This document shows positions 1 through 7,141 of a stretch of 14,522 nucleotides of DNA, piece by piece. The notes beneath the pieces were generated by a model, which was not told the DNA's origin, ran no database searches, and saw only the letters and a program-made list of their open reading frames with translations. This DNA comes from Chloroflexota bacterium (GTDB taxonomy: Bacteria; Chloroflexota; Anaerolineae; B4-G1; SLSP01), in the NCBI GenBank assembly GCA_022707725.1, contig JAKJAB010000059.1, positions 1-14,522 on the forward strand, given 5' to 3'. Each line of letters begins with the position of its first letter. Positions within the stretch are counted from its first letter, which is position 1. The position numbers were made by a program, and so were the translations under genes.

Positions 1-1028
1 GGTTGCCAACCGGCGCGCCGCTCGGACGCAACCTCACTGAACAGTTGCACGGCCTGCACCAGTCGCTCCGGCTGCGCCTGTTTCGCCATCGCTTGCAGGC
101 GCGGGCGCTCCTCGGCGGTGGGGTCGGTCCAGGATTCGCCGGCGCCCACCCGCATCAACAGCAACCCACGGAAGAAGTCGGCGGTCTGCCGCGCGAGTTG
201 GCGCGGATCTGCCCCACTATCCACCGCCTCGTTGATGACGTGCAAACCACGGTTCAAGTCGCCATCGAGCCACGCCTGAAGCAACGATTGCACCACCTCG
301 CGCCGTTCTGCGCCGAGCATCAATCGCACGTAATCCGCCGTCACCGCGCCGCCCGCGGCCATCTGATCGAACAGACTGATCGCATCGCGCATACTGCCAG
401 TCGCAGCCCGCGCGATCAAATCGAGCGCCTCCGGTTCAACGGAAATCCCTTCCGCCTCGGCGATCGTTTGCAATTGCCCCACCAGCCCGGTCAACGGGAT
501 ACGCCGGAACTCGAAACGTTGGCAACGCGACAGAATCGTCTCCGGGATTTTGTGCACTTCGGTAGTCGCCAGCACGAAGATGACGTGCTCCGGCGGCTCC
601 TCCAATGTCTTCAGCAGCGCGTTGAACGCCGCCGTGGAAAGCATGTGGACTTCATCCACCACGTAGACTTTGAAGCGCGCCTGCGTCGGCCGGAAGCCCA
701 CCTTCTCCAACAAATCGCGGATGTTGTCCACGCCGGTGTTGGAAGCGGCGTCGATCTCCATCAGGTCCATCAGCCGCCCATCAGTAATGGCGCGGCAGAT
801 TTCGCACTGATCGCACGGACGCTCTTCGAGCGGGGACAGGCAATTGACCGCCTTCGCAATCAGGCGCGCGGTCGTCGTTTTACCCGTGCCGCGCGGCCCG
901 GCGAGCAGGTAGGCGTGATGCAGACGCCCGGTTTGCAGGGCGTTGCGCAACGTGCGCACGATATGCTCCTGCCCGACCACGTCGGCGAAAGTCTGTGGAC
1001 GCCACTTGCGATAGAGTGCTTGTGCCAT
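1..1028 (-). CDS. dnaX: DNA polymerase III gamma/tau subunit, N-terminal part (cut by window edge)
   Basis: This is the clamp-loader ATPase subunit of DNA polymerase III, which loads the beta clamp and organises the replisome. Only the first 342 codons are present; the frame stays open to the left edge. Visible in the translation: the N-terminal MAQALYRKWRPQTF, Walker A GPRGTGKT (residues 44-51), a four-cysteine zinc module (C63, C72, C75, C78), the Walker B box DEVH (125-128) and the sensor SRC motif (167-169), followed by the lid and the start of the collar domain. The start is ATG at 1028, preceded by GGGGAGG about 5 nt upstream. The C-terminal tau part, and any programmed frameshift that would make gamma, lies outside the window. 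It is downstream of rlmN, but a 279-bp spacer with hairpins suggests separate transcription. Identification is secure. Confidence 0.97.
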   Translation of the reverse strand, partial: MAQALYRKWRPQTFADVVGQEHIVRTLRNALQTGRLHHAYLLAGPRGTGKTTTARLIAKAVNCLSPLEERPCDQCEICRAITDGRLMDLMEIDAASNTGVDNIRDLLEKVGFRPTQARFKVYVVDEVHMLSTAAFNALLKTLEEPPEHVIFVLATTEVHKIPETILSRCQRFEFRRIPLTGLVGQLQTIAEAEGISVEPEALDLIARAATGSMRDAISLFDQMAAGGAVTADYVRLMLGAERREVVQSLLQAWLDGDLNRGLHVINEAVDSGADPRQLARQTADFFRGLLLMRVGAGESWTDPTAEERPRLQAMAKQAQPERLVQAVQLFSEVASERRAGWQ

Positions 1029-1047
1029 AATGCCTCCCCGTCCGCAT

Positions 1048-1075
1048 AGTCTATCACGGATGATGAATGAGGCAA
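1048..1075 (-). promoter_or_regulatory. possible dnaX promoter
   Basis: Read on the minus strand, TTGCCT (1070-1075) and TAGACT (1048-1053) are separated by 16 nt and lie just upstream of the dnaX ribosome binding site. Each box matches the sigma-70 consensus at four of six positions, so this is only a weak candidate. It is supported mainly by its location after the putative rlmN terminator. Confidence 0.3.
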
Positions 1076-1093
1076 GCGAAAAACTGACAACAA

Positions 1094-1146
1094 AAAACCT
1101 GACAGGTCTTTGGCAAACCAGAAGTTCGCACAACCTGCCAGGTTTT
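1094..1146. repeat. inverted repeat built from two ACCTGnCAGGT palindromes
   Basis: Arms 1094-1107 (AAAACCTGACAGGT) and 1133-1146 (ACCTGCCAGGTTTT) are inverted copies of each other with one mismatch at the centre. Each arm also contains its own ACCTGnCAGGT palindrome. It lies in the non-coding spacer between rlmN and dnaX. The architecture is that of a small dispersed palindromic element; I cannot tell whether it also acts on transcription. Confidence 0.7.
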
Positions 1147-1168
1147 CTATCCTATTTTTGGAATGCAA

Positions 1169-1196
1169 AACCGGGGGCGTCCCAAAACCCCCGGTT
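1169..1196 (-). terminator. probable terminator of rlmN
   Basis: A perfect 9-bp GC-rich stem (AACCGGGGG at 1169-1177 with CCCCCGGTT at 1188-1196) encloses a 10-nt loop. In the minus (rlmN) direction the stem is followed by a short T run (TTTTGCATT). It lies about 110 nt after the rlmN stop and before dnaX. The T tract is short, so termination may be partial or the hairpin may be another palindromic repeat. Confidence 0.5.
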
Positions 1197-1307
1197 GCAT
1201 CAGAAGGAGGAGAATCCTTATTGTCTGCGGCCCCCGACCACATCTAACCCTACTATACCTCTTTTCGCAGTAGATGCTTGACGTGAATCTGACGCTTTCC
1301 TGACGAT

Positions 1308-2345
1308 TTAAGCTGTTCGCGCGCGCAATTGGCCGCAACCGGCCTGGATATCGATGCCACGCCGCAATCGCAGCGTAAAAGGGACGTGACGGCGCTCCAA
1401 AATCTGCGTGAAGGCTTCGACGCGCTCCTCGGAAGAGGGCTGCCCGGCGTATCCGGCGGTGGGATTGAGCGGGATGAGATTCACGTGGACGAGCATCCCC
1501 GCCGCGCGCGCGGCCAGCGCTTCGGCCTGCTCCAGCGTATCGTTGACGCTGTCGATCAACACCCACTCGAAGGTCACGCGGCGGTTGGTCTTCGTCAAGT
1601 AGTCGCTGATTGCGCCAAAAAGCTCGTTCAGGTTGTGCTTGCGGTTGACCGGCATCAGTTCGTTGCGCAGCGCGTCGGTGGCGGCGTGCAGCGAGACGGC
1701 CAGATTGACCTGCAAATTCTCGCCGGCAAAACGGCGAATTGCGGGCGCAATTCCCGATGTGCTGAGCGTGATGCGGCGCTGCCCCATCTGAAAGCCGTCG
1801 GGGTGAATGAGCGCGCGGATGGCGGCCAACGTGTTGTTGTAATTCAGGAACGGTTCGCCCATGCCCATCAGCACTACGTTGGTCAATTTTTGCCCCTGCG
1901 CCTCGAGTTCGCGGGCCAGATGCAAGACCTGCGCGACGATTTCCCCACTGGTCAGATTGCGCTCGATGCCCATCTGCCCGGTGGCGCAGAACTGGCAGCC
2001 GGCGGCGCAGCCCACCTGCGTCGAGATGCACGCGCTGCGCCGCTCGACGTAGCGCATCAGCACCACCTCGATGGATTGCCCGTCGTGCAGTTCCAACAAA
2101 TCCTTGCGCGTCTCGCCGTCGAGGGATTCCTGGCGCGCCAGCACGCGCGGAACGCGCAAAACGGTCTCCGCAGCCAGCCGCTCGCGCAGCGCCTTCGGCA
2201 GCGACGTCATCTGCTCCACGTCCGTGGCCAGGCGGCGATAGAGCCATTCCCATATCTGTTTGGCGCGATAACGCGGCTCACCCCACGTCCCTAACAACGC
2301 TTCCAGCGCGGGTAAATCCAGGTCGTATAAATTCGGTTTTGCCAT
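1308..2345 (-). CDS. rlmN: 23S rRNA (adenine-2503-C2)/tRNA methyltransferase, radical SAM
   Basis: RlmN methylates C2 of A2503 in 23S rRNA, and in many bacteria also A37 of some tRNAs, using radical SAM chemistry in the cytoplasm. The 345-residue protein has the normal family length. The radical SAM cysteines are C113, C117 and C120 (CAAGCQFC). The two catalytic cysteines of the family correspond to C106 (SACISTQ) and C337 (GIDIQAGCGQL), and GMGEP (161-165) is the SAM-binding glycine motif. The ATG at 2345 has GAGG about 5 nt upstream. The [4Fe-4S] cluster it needs could come from the Suf system encoded just upstream. The gene begins 56 nt after the preceding fusion gene ends, with a palindromic repeat between them, so it may be transcribed with the suf operon. 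Identification is secure. Confidence 0.97.
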   Translation of the reverse strand: MAKPNLYDLDLPALEALLGTWGEPRYRAKQIWEWLYRRLATDVEQMTSLPKALRERLAAETVLRVPRVLARQESLDGETRKDLLELHDGQSIEVVLMRYVERRSACISTQVGCAAGCQFCATGQMGIERNLTSGEIVAQVLHLARELEAQGQKLTNVVLMGMGEPFLNYNNTLAAIRALIHPDGFQMGQRRITLSTSGIAPAIRRFAGENLQVNLAVSLHAATDALRNELMPVNRKHNLNELFGAISDYLTKTNRRVTFEWVLIDSVNDTLEQAEALAARAAGMLVHVNLIPLNPTAGYAGQPSSEERVEAFTQILERRHVPFTLRLRRGIDIQAGCGQLRARTA

Positions 2346-2370
2346 TGTTGCCTCAACAAACTTCGATATA

Positions 2371-2437
2371 AACCGCGAATCTCGCTAATCTACGCGAATC
2401 TCTAGAAAATCAACGCAGATTCGCGTGATTCGCGGTT
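2371..2437. repeat. nested palindromic repeat overlapping the 3' end of the fusion gene
   Basis: Two perfect inverted repeats are nested: an outer pair AACCGCGAATC (2371-2381) with GATTCGCGGTT (2427-2437), and an inner pair ACGCGAATCT (2392-2401) with AGATTCGCGT (2417-2426), around a 15-nt loop. The right half is translated as the last residues of the nucleotidyltransferase-HAD protein, and the stop codon (2402-2404) is in the loop. The RNA could fold into a long hairpin after that stop, but there is no T tract, so it is not a classical terminator. Confidence 0.8.
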
Positions 2438-3832
2438 AGAATTCTCCCAGGCCTGCACCAGCGCCGCCAGGTCGTCGAAGACTGCGTCCGGGTGGACCGG
2501 TGAGGCGGGCAGTTCGTCCGCCCGTGTGATGCCGGAGAGCAGCAGCGCGGTCGGCATGCCCAGGCGCAAGCCGCCCAGGATGTCCGTGTCGAGCCGGTCG
2601 CCGATGACGAGCGTAGTTTCAGGCGACGTCCCCATCCGCACCAACGCTCGCTCGTAGAGGGGCGCAGCGGGCTTGCCAACCATCACCGGCGTGACGCTGG
2701 TGGACGCAATCAACGCCGCAACCTGCGCGCCGTTGCCCGGCGCCAGGCCGTCTTCCATCGGGAACGTGCGGTCCGGGTTGGCGGCAATGAAGCCGGCGCC
2801 GTTCCGGATGAGGCGCGTCGCCGTTGCCAGTTTCTGCCAGGTCAAATCGCGGTCCCAGCCGACGACGACATATGCGGCGCGGTCGCCCTCGGTGAGCGCA
2901 AAACCGCGCGAACGCAGCGCCTCACGGATGCCCGGCCCGCCAATGGGATAGACCGGCGCGCCCGGCGTAGCCCGCATCGCCAGGTAGTCGGCGGCGGCAG
3001 TGGCCGAGTCGAGCACGTGTCCGGTGTTCGTCACGATGCCCATGTGCGCCAGTTTCTCGACGTACTGCTCCGGCGTCTTGCTGGCGTTGTTCGTCGCCAG
3101 GATGTGGGGAATCTGCCGTTCTTCGAGCAGTGCGAAAAAGTCGCGCAGGCCGGGCAGCGGCGTCTCTCCGCGCCAGAGCACGCCGTCCATATCGCACACC
3201 ACGCCTTTGAGCGCGCCCCATTCCAACGCCGGCGCCTGCCGCGCCAACAAGGCTTCGTAGGCTGCGGGGGTATCCACGTCGGTCAAAATATCGGGGTCGG
3301 CAACGGGCATCGCCGCACGTTCGTCCGGGTATTGCGCGAACAGCGCGCGCCCGCCGATGTCGCCGGAGAGCTGCGCCAGTTCGGCGAAGAAGCGCCGCGC
3401 GAAGAGCACCGGCGTCCCGCGTTGCCCCTCGCGTCCCACCGGAACGACGATTCCGGCTTTGTGTTGCTGCCAGTGCGTCACCAGCGACCGCAAGAAACGC
3501 GCGTCCACGAGCGGTTGGTCCACCGGCAGAAAGACCGCCGCTTCCACCGCCGGCGGCAGCGCGGCCACGCCGAGGCTGAGGCTGGCGCTCATCCCCTCGC
3601 GCCAGCGGTAATTGCGCAACACGAGCGCGTCGCGTCCGGCAAGCGCGCTGGTCACCCGCTCGGCTTCCGCGCCCACCACCACGACGATGGGCGACAGTCC
3701 CGCCAGCCACGCCATATCCGCGACGTGGGCGATGAGCGGGCGACCCTGCCAGGGCAGCAGTTGCTTGGGCGCGCCGAAGCGCGTAGAACCGCCGGCGGCC
3801 AGGATGACTGCCGCAATGGTCGGTTCAGACAT
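2402..3832 (-). CDS. fused MobA/MocA-like nucleotidyltransferase and NagD-like HAD-IIA phosphatase
   Basis: This is one uninterrupted 476-residue frame with two enzyme domains. Residues 1 to about 198 form a MobA/MocA-like NTP transferase: nucleotide-binding LAAGGSTRFGAPKQLLPW (11-28), MSASL (81-85), LPVDQPLV (102-109) and the terminal DVDTPAAYEAL (185-195). The closest known role is CTP or GTP transfer to molybdopterin, but substrate specificity cannot be read here. Residues 207 to about 462 are a HAD-IIA (NagD/p-nitrophenyl phosphatase type) domain: motif I DMDGVLW (214-220), motif II ATNN (246-249), motif III lysine in GKP (K387) and motif IV GDRLDTDI (411-418). All catalytic residues appear intact. 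The ATG at 3832 is inside the last codons of sufD (8-nt overlap), implying translational coupling. No convincing internal start precedes the HAD domain. The last dozen residues come from a palindromic repeat. Confidence 0.9.
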   Translation of the reverse strand: MSEPTIAAVILAAGGSTRFGAPKQLLPWQGRPLIAHVADMAWLAGLSPIVVVVGAEAERVTSALAGRDALVLRNYRWREGMSASLSLGVAALPPAVEAAVFLPVDQPLVDARFLRSLVTHWQQHKAGIVVPVGREGQRGTPVLFARRFFAELAQLSGDIGGRALFAQYPDERAAMPVADPDILTDVDTPAAYEALLARQAPALEWGALKGVVCDMDGVLWRGETPLPGLRDFFALLEERQIPHILATNNASKTPEQYVEKLAHMGIVTNTGHVLDSATAAADYLAMRATPGAPVYPIGGPGIREALRSRGFALTEGDRAAYVVVGWDRDLTWQKLATATRLIRNGAGFIAANPDRTFPMEDGLAPGNGAQVAALIASTSVTPVMVGKPAAPLYERALVRMGTSPETTLVIGDRLDTDILGGLRLGMPTALLLSGITRADELPASPVHPDAVFDDLAALVQAWENSNRESRESALIF

Positions 3833-5168
3833 AGCTCGTCCAGAATCGCTGGATAATTTCCTCTTCCAGCCGGTCGCGCATGTAGGCGAGCGGGACGCGC
3901 TCCACCGCCGAGCGCAAAAAGCCTTGCACAATAAGCCCTTCAGCGTCGCGGGCGGGCAGGCCGCGCGCTTGCAGGTAAAACAACTGTTGCGGGTCGATCC
4001 GCGAGGTGGTCGAGCCATGGCTACAGCGGACGTCGTTGCAGCGAATTTCCAGGCCGGGGATCGAATGGGCGTGCGCGTCGTCCAGCAGCAGGTTGTTGTT
4101 TGCCTGGTAGCCTTCCATCCTCGCGGCCTCCTGCTCGGCGCGAACCATCCCATAGAAGACGGTGCGCGCCTGATCGCGCAACACGTTGCGGTAGAGCAAA
4201 TTGCTGTACGTGTCCGGCGCGCGGTGATGCTGGTACGTGCTCTGGTCGATGTGCTGGTCGCCCACGGCGAAGGCATAGCCGTGCATCTGCGCCCGCGCGC
4301 CTGGCGCATTGAGCGACGTGGTGAGGAAATCCTTGCTCATCCGCCCACCGAGCGCCCCGTTGATCCACACGAAGTTCACGTCCCGCGCCAGATTGGCTTC
4401 CTGCACGCTCAACGAATAGCGAGGTCCGCCCCAGTGTTGGAAACTGGCGTAGCGGACAAAAGCGCCTTCCTCGGCGTAGATTTCGACCATTTCGAGGTTG
4501 AGTTCAGGCTGGCGATCCTGGGAGACGCGGTCCTGAATCAGCGAGACGCGGCTGCCCTTTTCGGCGATGATGAGCGTGTGGTGCAGGCCGCTGCCGGAGT
4601 CGGCGTCGTAAGCTACCAGCGATTGCAGCGGACGAGAGACCCGCGTCCCCGCCGGAACGTGGACAAACGTGCCGCCGCGCCACAGCGCCGCGTGAAGCGC
4701 GGTGAGCTTGTTGAAATCGGGGCGGGTGGTGCGCCCTTGCATCCAGTAACGGCGAATCAAGTCGCCGTGGGTGTGAAGCGCGTGGGGCAGGCTGTCGAAG
4801 GTCACGCCGTTGCGCGCATCTTCCGGGCGCATCGTCCGGTACGGGTTCGCGTCGTTGCAGTGGACGAGCGTGCCAGAAACCAGGGCCTCCGGCGCCATAT
4901 TGTGATGCCAGCACGGCGGAAGGTCGTCCGGCGAAGGGTACGCGCGCTCTGCCGGCGTCGCTCGCAGCGAATCCAGCGGAAAACGGTGCAGCGGGGTGCG
5001 CCGCCACGCTTCTTCTTTCTGGTGAGGAAGCGCCATCTCTTGCGCCAGCGCCCAGGCCGCGCGCCGCGACGCGCGCATCCAGTCAGGTTCGGCGTAGAAA
5101 TCGGACAGCGCTTCGACGTCGCGCAGGCTCACGGACGGGAATTCTGGGGACATTTGTGCGGCGCTCAT
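3825..5168 (-). CDS. sufD: Fe-S cluster assembly protein SufD
   Basis: SufD is the SufB paralogue in the SufBC2D scaffold, where its heterodimer interface with SufB holds the nascent Fe-S cluster and supports iron entry. The 447-residue protein shows the right-handed beta-helix region (about 160-340) and the conserved C-terminal module CSHGSTTSRIDPQQLFYLQ (382-400). H384 is the likely counterpart of the functionally important histidine of E. coli SufD. The N-terminal helical part (1-100) is present, with KEEAWRRTPL (51-60), a family hallmark. The ATG at 5168 overlaps the sufB stop by 4 nt (ATGA), and the 3' end overlaps the next start by 8 nt, so the three genes should be translated in coupled fashion. 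No truncation is seen. SufB was excluded because the neighbouring gene fits SufB better. Confidence 0.95.
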   Translation of the reverse strand: MSAAQMSPEFPSVSLRDVEALSDFYAEPDWMRASRRAAWALAQEMALPHQKEEAWRRTPLHRFPLDSLRATPAERAYPSPDDLPPCWHHNMAPEALVSGTLVHCNDANPYRTMRPEDARNGVTFDSLPHALHTHGDLIRRYWMQGRTTRPDFNKLTALHAALWRGGTFVHVPAGTRVSRPLQSLVAYDADSGSGLHHTLIIAEKGSRVSLIQDRVSQDRQPELNLEMVEIYAEEGAFVRYASFQHWGGPRYSLSVQEANLARDVNFVWINGALGGRMSKDFLTTSLNAPGARAQMHGYAFAVGDQHIDQSTYQHHRAPDTYSNLLYRNVLRDQARTVFYGMVRAEQEAARMEGYQANNNLLLDDAHAHSIPGLEIRCNDVRCSHGSTTSRIDPQQLFYLQARGLPARDAEGLIVQGFLRSAVERVPLAYMRDRLEEEIIQRFWTSYV

Positions 5169-7075
5169 CCGACGGAACCTTCCATTTGCAGATCGATCAA
5201 GCGGTTCAACTCGACGGCGTACTCCATCGGCAGTTCCTTCACGAACGGCTCCAAAAAGCCGCTGACGATCATCGCCGCCGCGCGTTTTTCGGTCAGGCCA
5301 CGGCTCATCAGGTAGAAAAGCTGGTCTTCGCTGATTTTGCTGACGGTGGCCTCGTGTTCGATGTGCGAATCGTCTTCGTTGACGTCCATGTAGGGGTAGG
5401 TGTCGGTGCGCGATTCGGGATCGAGCAGCAGCGCGTCGCAGACCACTTTGGAATGAGCGCCCTCCGCGCCCTTCGCCACACGCACCAGCCCCCGGTAATC
5501 GGCGCGCCCGTTCCCCTTACTGATCGACTTCGAGGTGATGAGCGAGGACGTGTGCGGGGCCAGGTGAATCGCCTTCGCGCCCGCGTCGTAATGCTGGTTG
5601 TCGCCGGCGAAGGCAATCGAGAGCACCTCGCCGTGCGCCCGCGGGCCTTTGAGGACGACGGCGGGATATTTCATCGTAATGCCGCTGTTGTGGACAATAA
5701 AGCCTTCTGCGACAAAGTTCCCCGTACCCTCAACTTCAATATCCCACGTTGGCACATCTGAAGATGAAGTTTCACCGACAAGCACGTCAACCACTTCAAC
5801 GGTCTCAGGGAGTGCGATAAAAGTTGTTTTAGTTTCTGGAATCTTCAACAGATAGGGCTGCCCAAAATCTACCGAACGCCGAGGAACAATCGCCTGGCGA
5901 AGATGATCAGCGCGGATGTAAGCTAGTTGATAACGTCCTGACTTCTTGGGCCGCTCCGGCGTGTAAATGTAAGAATAAAACGGGTGATTATCCGTAACAC
6001 GCAATCTCCTTTCACCGTAAGAAACCTCACGCACACGCTGATAGCCGGAAAAGCGTTTCGCCAAAACCTTGCGGAAGACCAACTGCCCGCTTGCTTCATC
6101 GAAAGAGAGAACTTCGTCGCCAACTTCAAGCGCCTCGATAGGTCGTAATCCAGCAGGCGTCGTTACCGTAGAGCCTTCGGCCAAACAGCCCAGGTTTCCG
6201 TCCACCCAGGCCATCGCGCCGTCTTCTTCCACCACCGCGCGCTGCGTGACCAGGTTGTAGACGTTGGTCGACCAGTTCTGGATGGTCGTGTAGCGCGCTC
6301 GCGCGTTTTTGCCGACGAAGATTTCGATGACGCCGGTGTGCAGAGCGGCGGTCGTGTATTGAGGCGCTGTGCAGCCTTCGATGTAGTGGACGTTGCTGCC
6401 TTCTTCGGCGATGATGATGGTGCGCTCGAACTGTCCCAGGCTTTGCGCGTTGATGCGGAAGTATGCCTGCAAAGGGATTTCGACATCGACGCCCGGCGGG
6501 ACGTAGACAAAACTGCCGCCCGACCAGAAGGCGCTGTTCAACGCGGAAAATTTGTTGTCGGCGATAGGAACGACGGTGCTGATGTATTTCCGGACAATTT
6601 CGGGATACCGCTGCACGGCGGTATCCATATCCACAAAAATGATGCCGTGGCTCTCCCACTCGGCTTTGAGCGAGCTGTAGACCGCCTCGGAGTCCATCTG
6701 CGTCTCGACGCCGGCGAGAAACTTGCGCTCGGCTTCGGGGATGCCCAATTTGTCGAAGGTGTCTTTGATCGCGTCGGGGACGTCGTCCCAGGTGCGCGCT
6801 TTTTCCGGCGTGGCGCGCATAAAGTAGTAGAATTCCTCGAAATCCAGCGCTCCCAAATCCACACCCCAGGTGGGCATCGGCATGCGGTTGAAGATGTCCA
6901 GCGCCTTGAGGCGGAAGTCGAGCATCCATTGCGGCTCGTTTTTGAGCGCCGAGATGCTGCGCACCACGTCTTCGCCGATGCCGCGCCGCGATTGGTGCGC
7001 GTAATCGATGTCGGTGACGAAATCGTATTGCTGCTGATCTTTAAGATCGCGTAGCTCACTGTGCGGCGTCGCCAT
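5165..7075 (-). CDS. sufB: Fe-S cluster assembly protein SufB precursor containing an intein
   Basis: SufB is the scaffold subunit on which Fe-S clusters are built, in complex with SufC and SufD. The precursor is 636 residues. Residues 1-296 and 464-636 are SufB and would join to a 469-residue protein, the usual SufB length; 297-463 are an in-frame intein. Visible SufB features are FVYVPPGVDVEIPLQAY (189-205), WVDGNLG (290-296), MKYPAVVLKGPRAHGE (468-483), the conserved cysteine in VVCDALLLD (C546) and HEATVSKISEDQLFYLMSRG (574-593). I chose ATG 7075 because GAGAGGA lies about 9 nt upstream; a TTG 8 codons earlier (7099) has no such site. The gene follows sufC by 66 nt, which holds a palindromic repeat, and overlaps sufD by 4 nt. 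Fe-S assembly should depend on splicing, because the insertion interrupts a conserved stretch of the beta-helix core. Confidence 0.96.
   Translation of the reverse strand: MATPHSELRDLKDQQQYDFVTDIDYAHQSRRGIGEDVVRSISALKNEPQWMLDFRLKALDIFNRMPMPTWGVDLGALDFEEFYYFMRATPEKARTWDDVPDAIKDTFDKLGIPEAERKFLAGVETQMDSEAVYSSLKAEWESHGIIFVDMDTAVQRYPEIVRKYISTVVPIADNKFSALNSAFWSGGSFVYVPPGVDVEIPLQAYFRINAQSLGQFERTIIIAEEGSNVHYIEGCTAPQYTTAALHTGVIEIFVGKNARARYTTIQNWSTNVYNLVTQRAVVEEDGAMAWVDGNLGCLAEGSTVTTPAGLRPIEALEVGDEVLSFDEASGQLVFRKVLAKRFSGYQRVREVSYGERRLRVTDNHPFYSYIYTPERPKKSGRYQLAYIRADHLRQAIVPRRSVDFGQPYLLKIPETKTTFIALPETVEVVDVLVGETSSSDVPTWDIEVEGTGNFVAEGFIVHNSGITMKYPAVVLKGPRAHGEVLSIAFAGDNQHYDAGAKAIHLAPHTSSLITSKSISKGNGRADYRGLVRVAKGAEGAHSKVVCDALLLDPESRTDTYPYMDVNEDDSHIEHEATVSKISEDQLFYLMSRGLTEKRAAAMIVSGFLEPFVKELPMEYAVELNRLIDLQMEGSVG
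5687..6187 (-). mobile_element. mini-intein in SufB (no homing endonuclease)
   Basis: This segment encodes a 167-residue self-splicing protein element. Block A starts at Cys1 (CLAEGSTVTTPAG). Block B carries the TxxH motif in RLRVTDNHPFY (T65 and H68 of the intein). The C-terminal splicing region reads VPTWDIEVEGTGNF (145-158), and the intein ends in His-Asn (166-167), followed by Ser as the first C-extein residue, so a class 1 pathway is expected. No LAGLIDADG or HNH endonuclease is present, and 167 residues leave no room for one. Cys1 is the only cysteine. In block F the position that is often His before Asn-Phe is Gly (G156). By hand count the DNA is about 50% GC (208/420 over 5701-6120), against 58-68% in two adjacent sufB lines. 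Inteins in SufB are known, notably in mycobacteria. Confidence 0.95.
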
Positions 7076-7099
7076 AGCCTTATTCCTCTCTAACCTCAA

Positions 7100-7141
7100 C
7101 GGAGTAAACGGAATCTCACGAAGATTTTTCCGTTTAATCCG
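7100..7141. repeat. palindromic repeat between sufC and sufB (copy 1)
   Basis: Arms 7100-7113 (CGGAGTAAACGGAA) and 7128-7141 (TTCCGTTTAATCCG) are inverted copies with one mismatch in 14. The adjoining 7138-7154 (TCCGCTAAATCCGCTGA) reaches into the last codons of sufC and contains its TAG stop. A second copy of the same element lies upstream of sufC at 7966-8031. Confidence 0.7.

Noticed and set aside
3..1049. Long plus-strand open frame opposite dnaX
   Set aside because: It mirrors the dnaX frame in GC-rich DNA, has no recognisable motifs and no ribosome binding site, while the minus strand encodes unmistakable DnaX.
2371..2437. Nested palindrome as an intrinsic terminator of the suf operon
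   Set aside because: The stem is long but no T tract follows on the minus strand, so it was listed as a repeat.
3833..4309. Upstream extension of the fusion gene into sufD
   Set aside because: The extra residues are an overprint of sufD in another frame; the domain begins at MSEPTIAAVILAAGG from ATG 3832.
3612..5315. 567-codon plus-strand open frame opposite sufD and parts of its neighbours
   Set aside because: The translation is a low-complexity Arg/His/Ala-rich antisense shadow; it crosses three real genes on the other strand.
5923..6129. Small minus-strand open frame inside the intein, considered as an endonuclease remnant
   Set aside because: It is in another frame, shows no LAGLIDADG or HNH residues, and the intein frame itself is intact and continuous.
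7076..7099. Upstream TTG start for sufB
   Set aside because: TTG at 7099 has no Shine-Dalgarno sequence and lies against a repeat arm; ATG 7075 has a good one.
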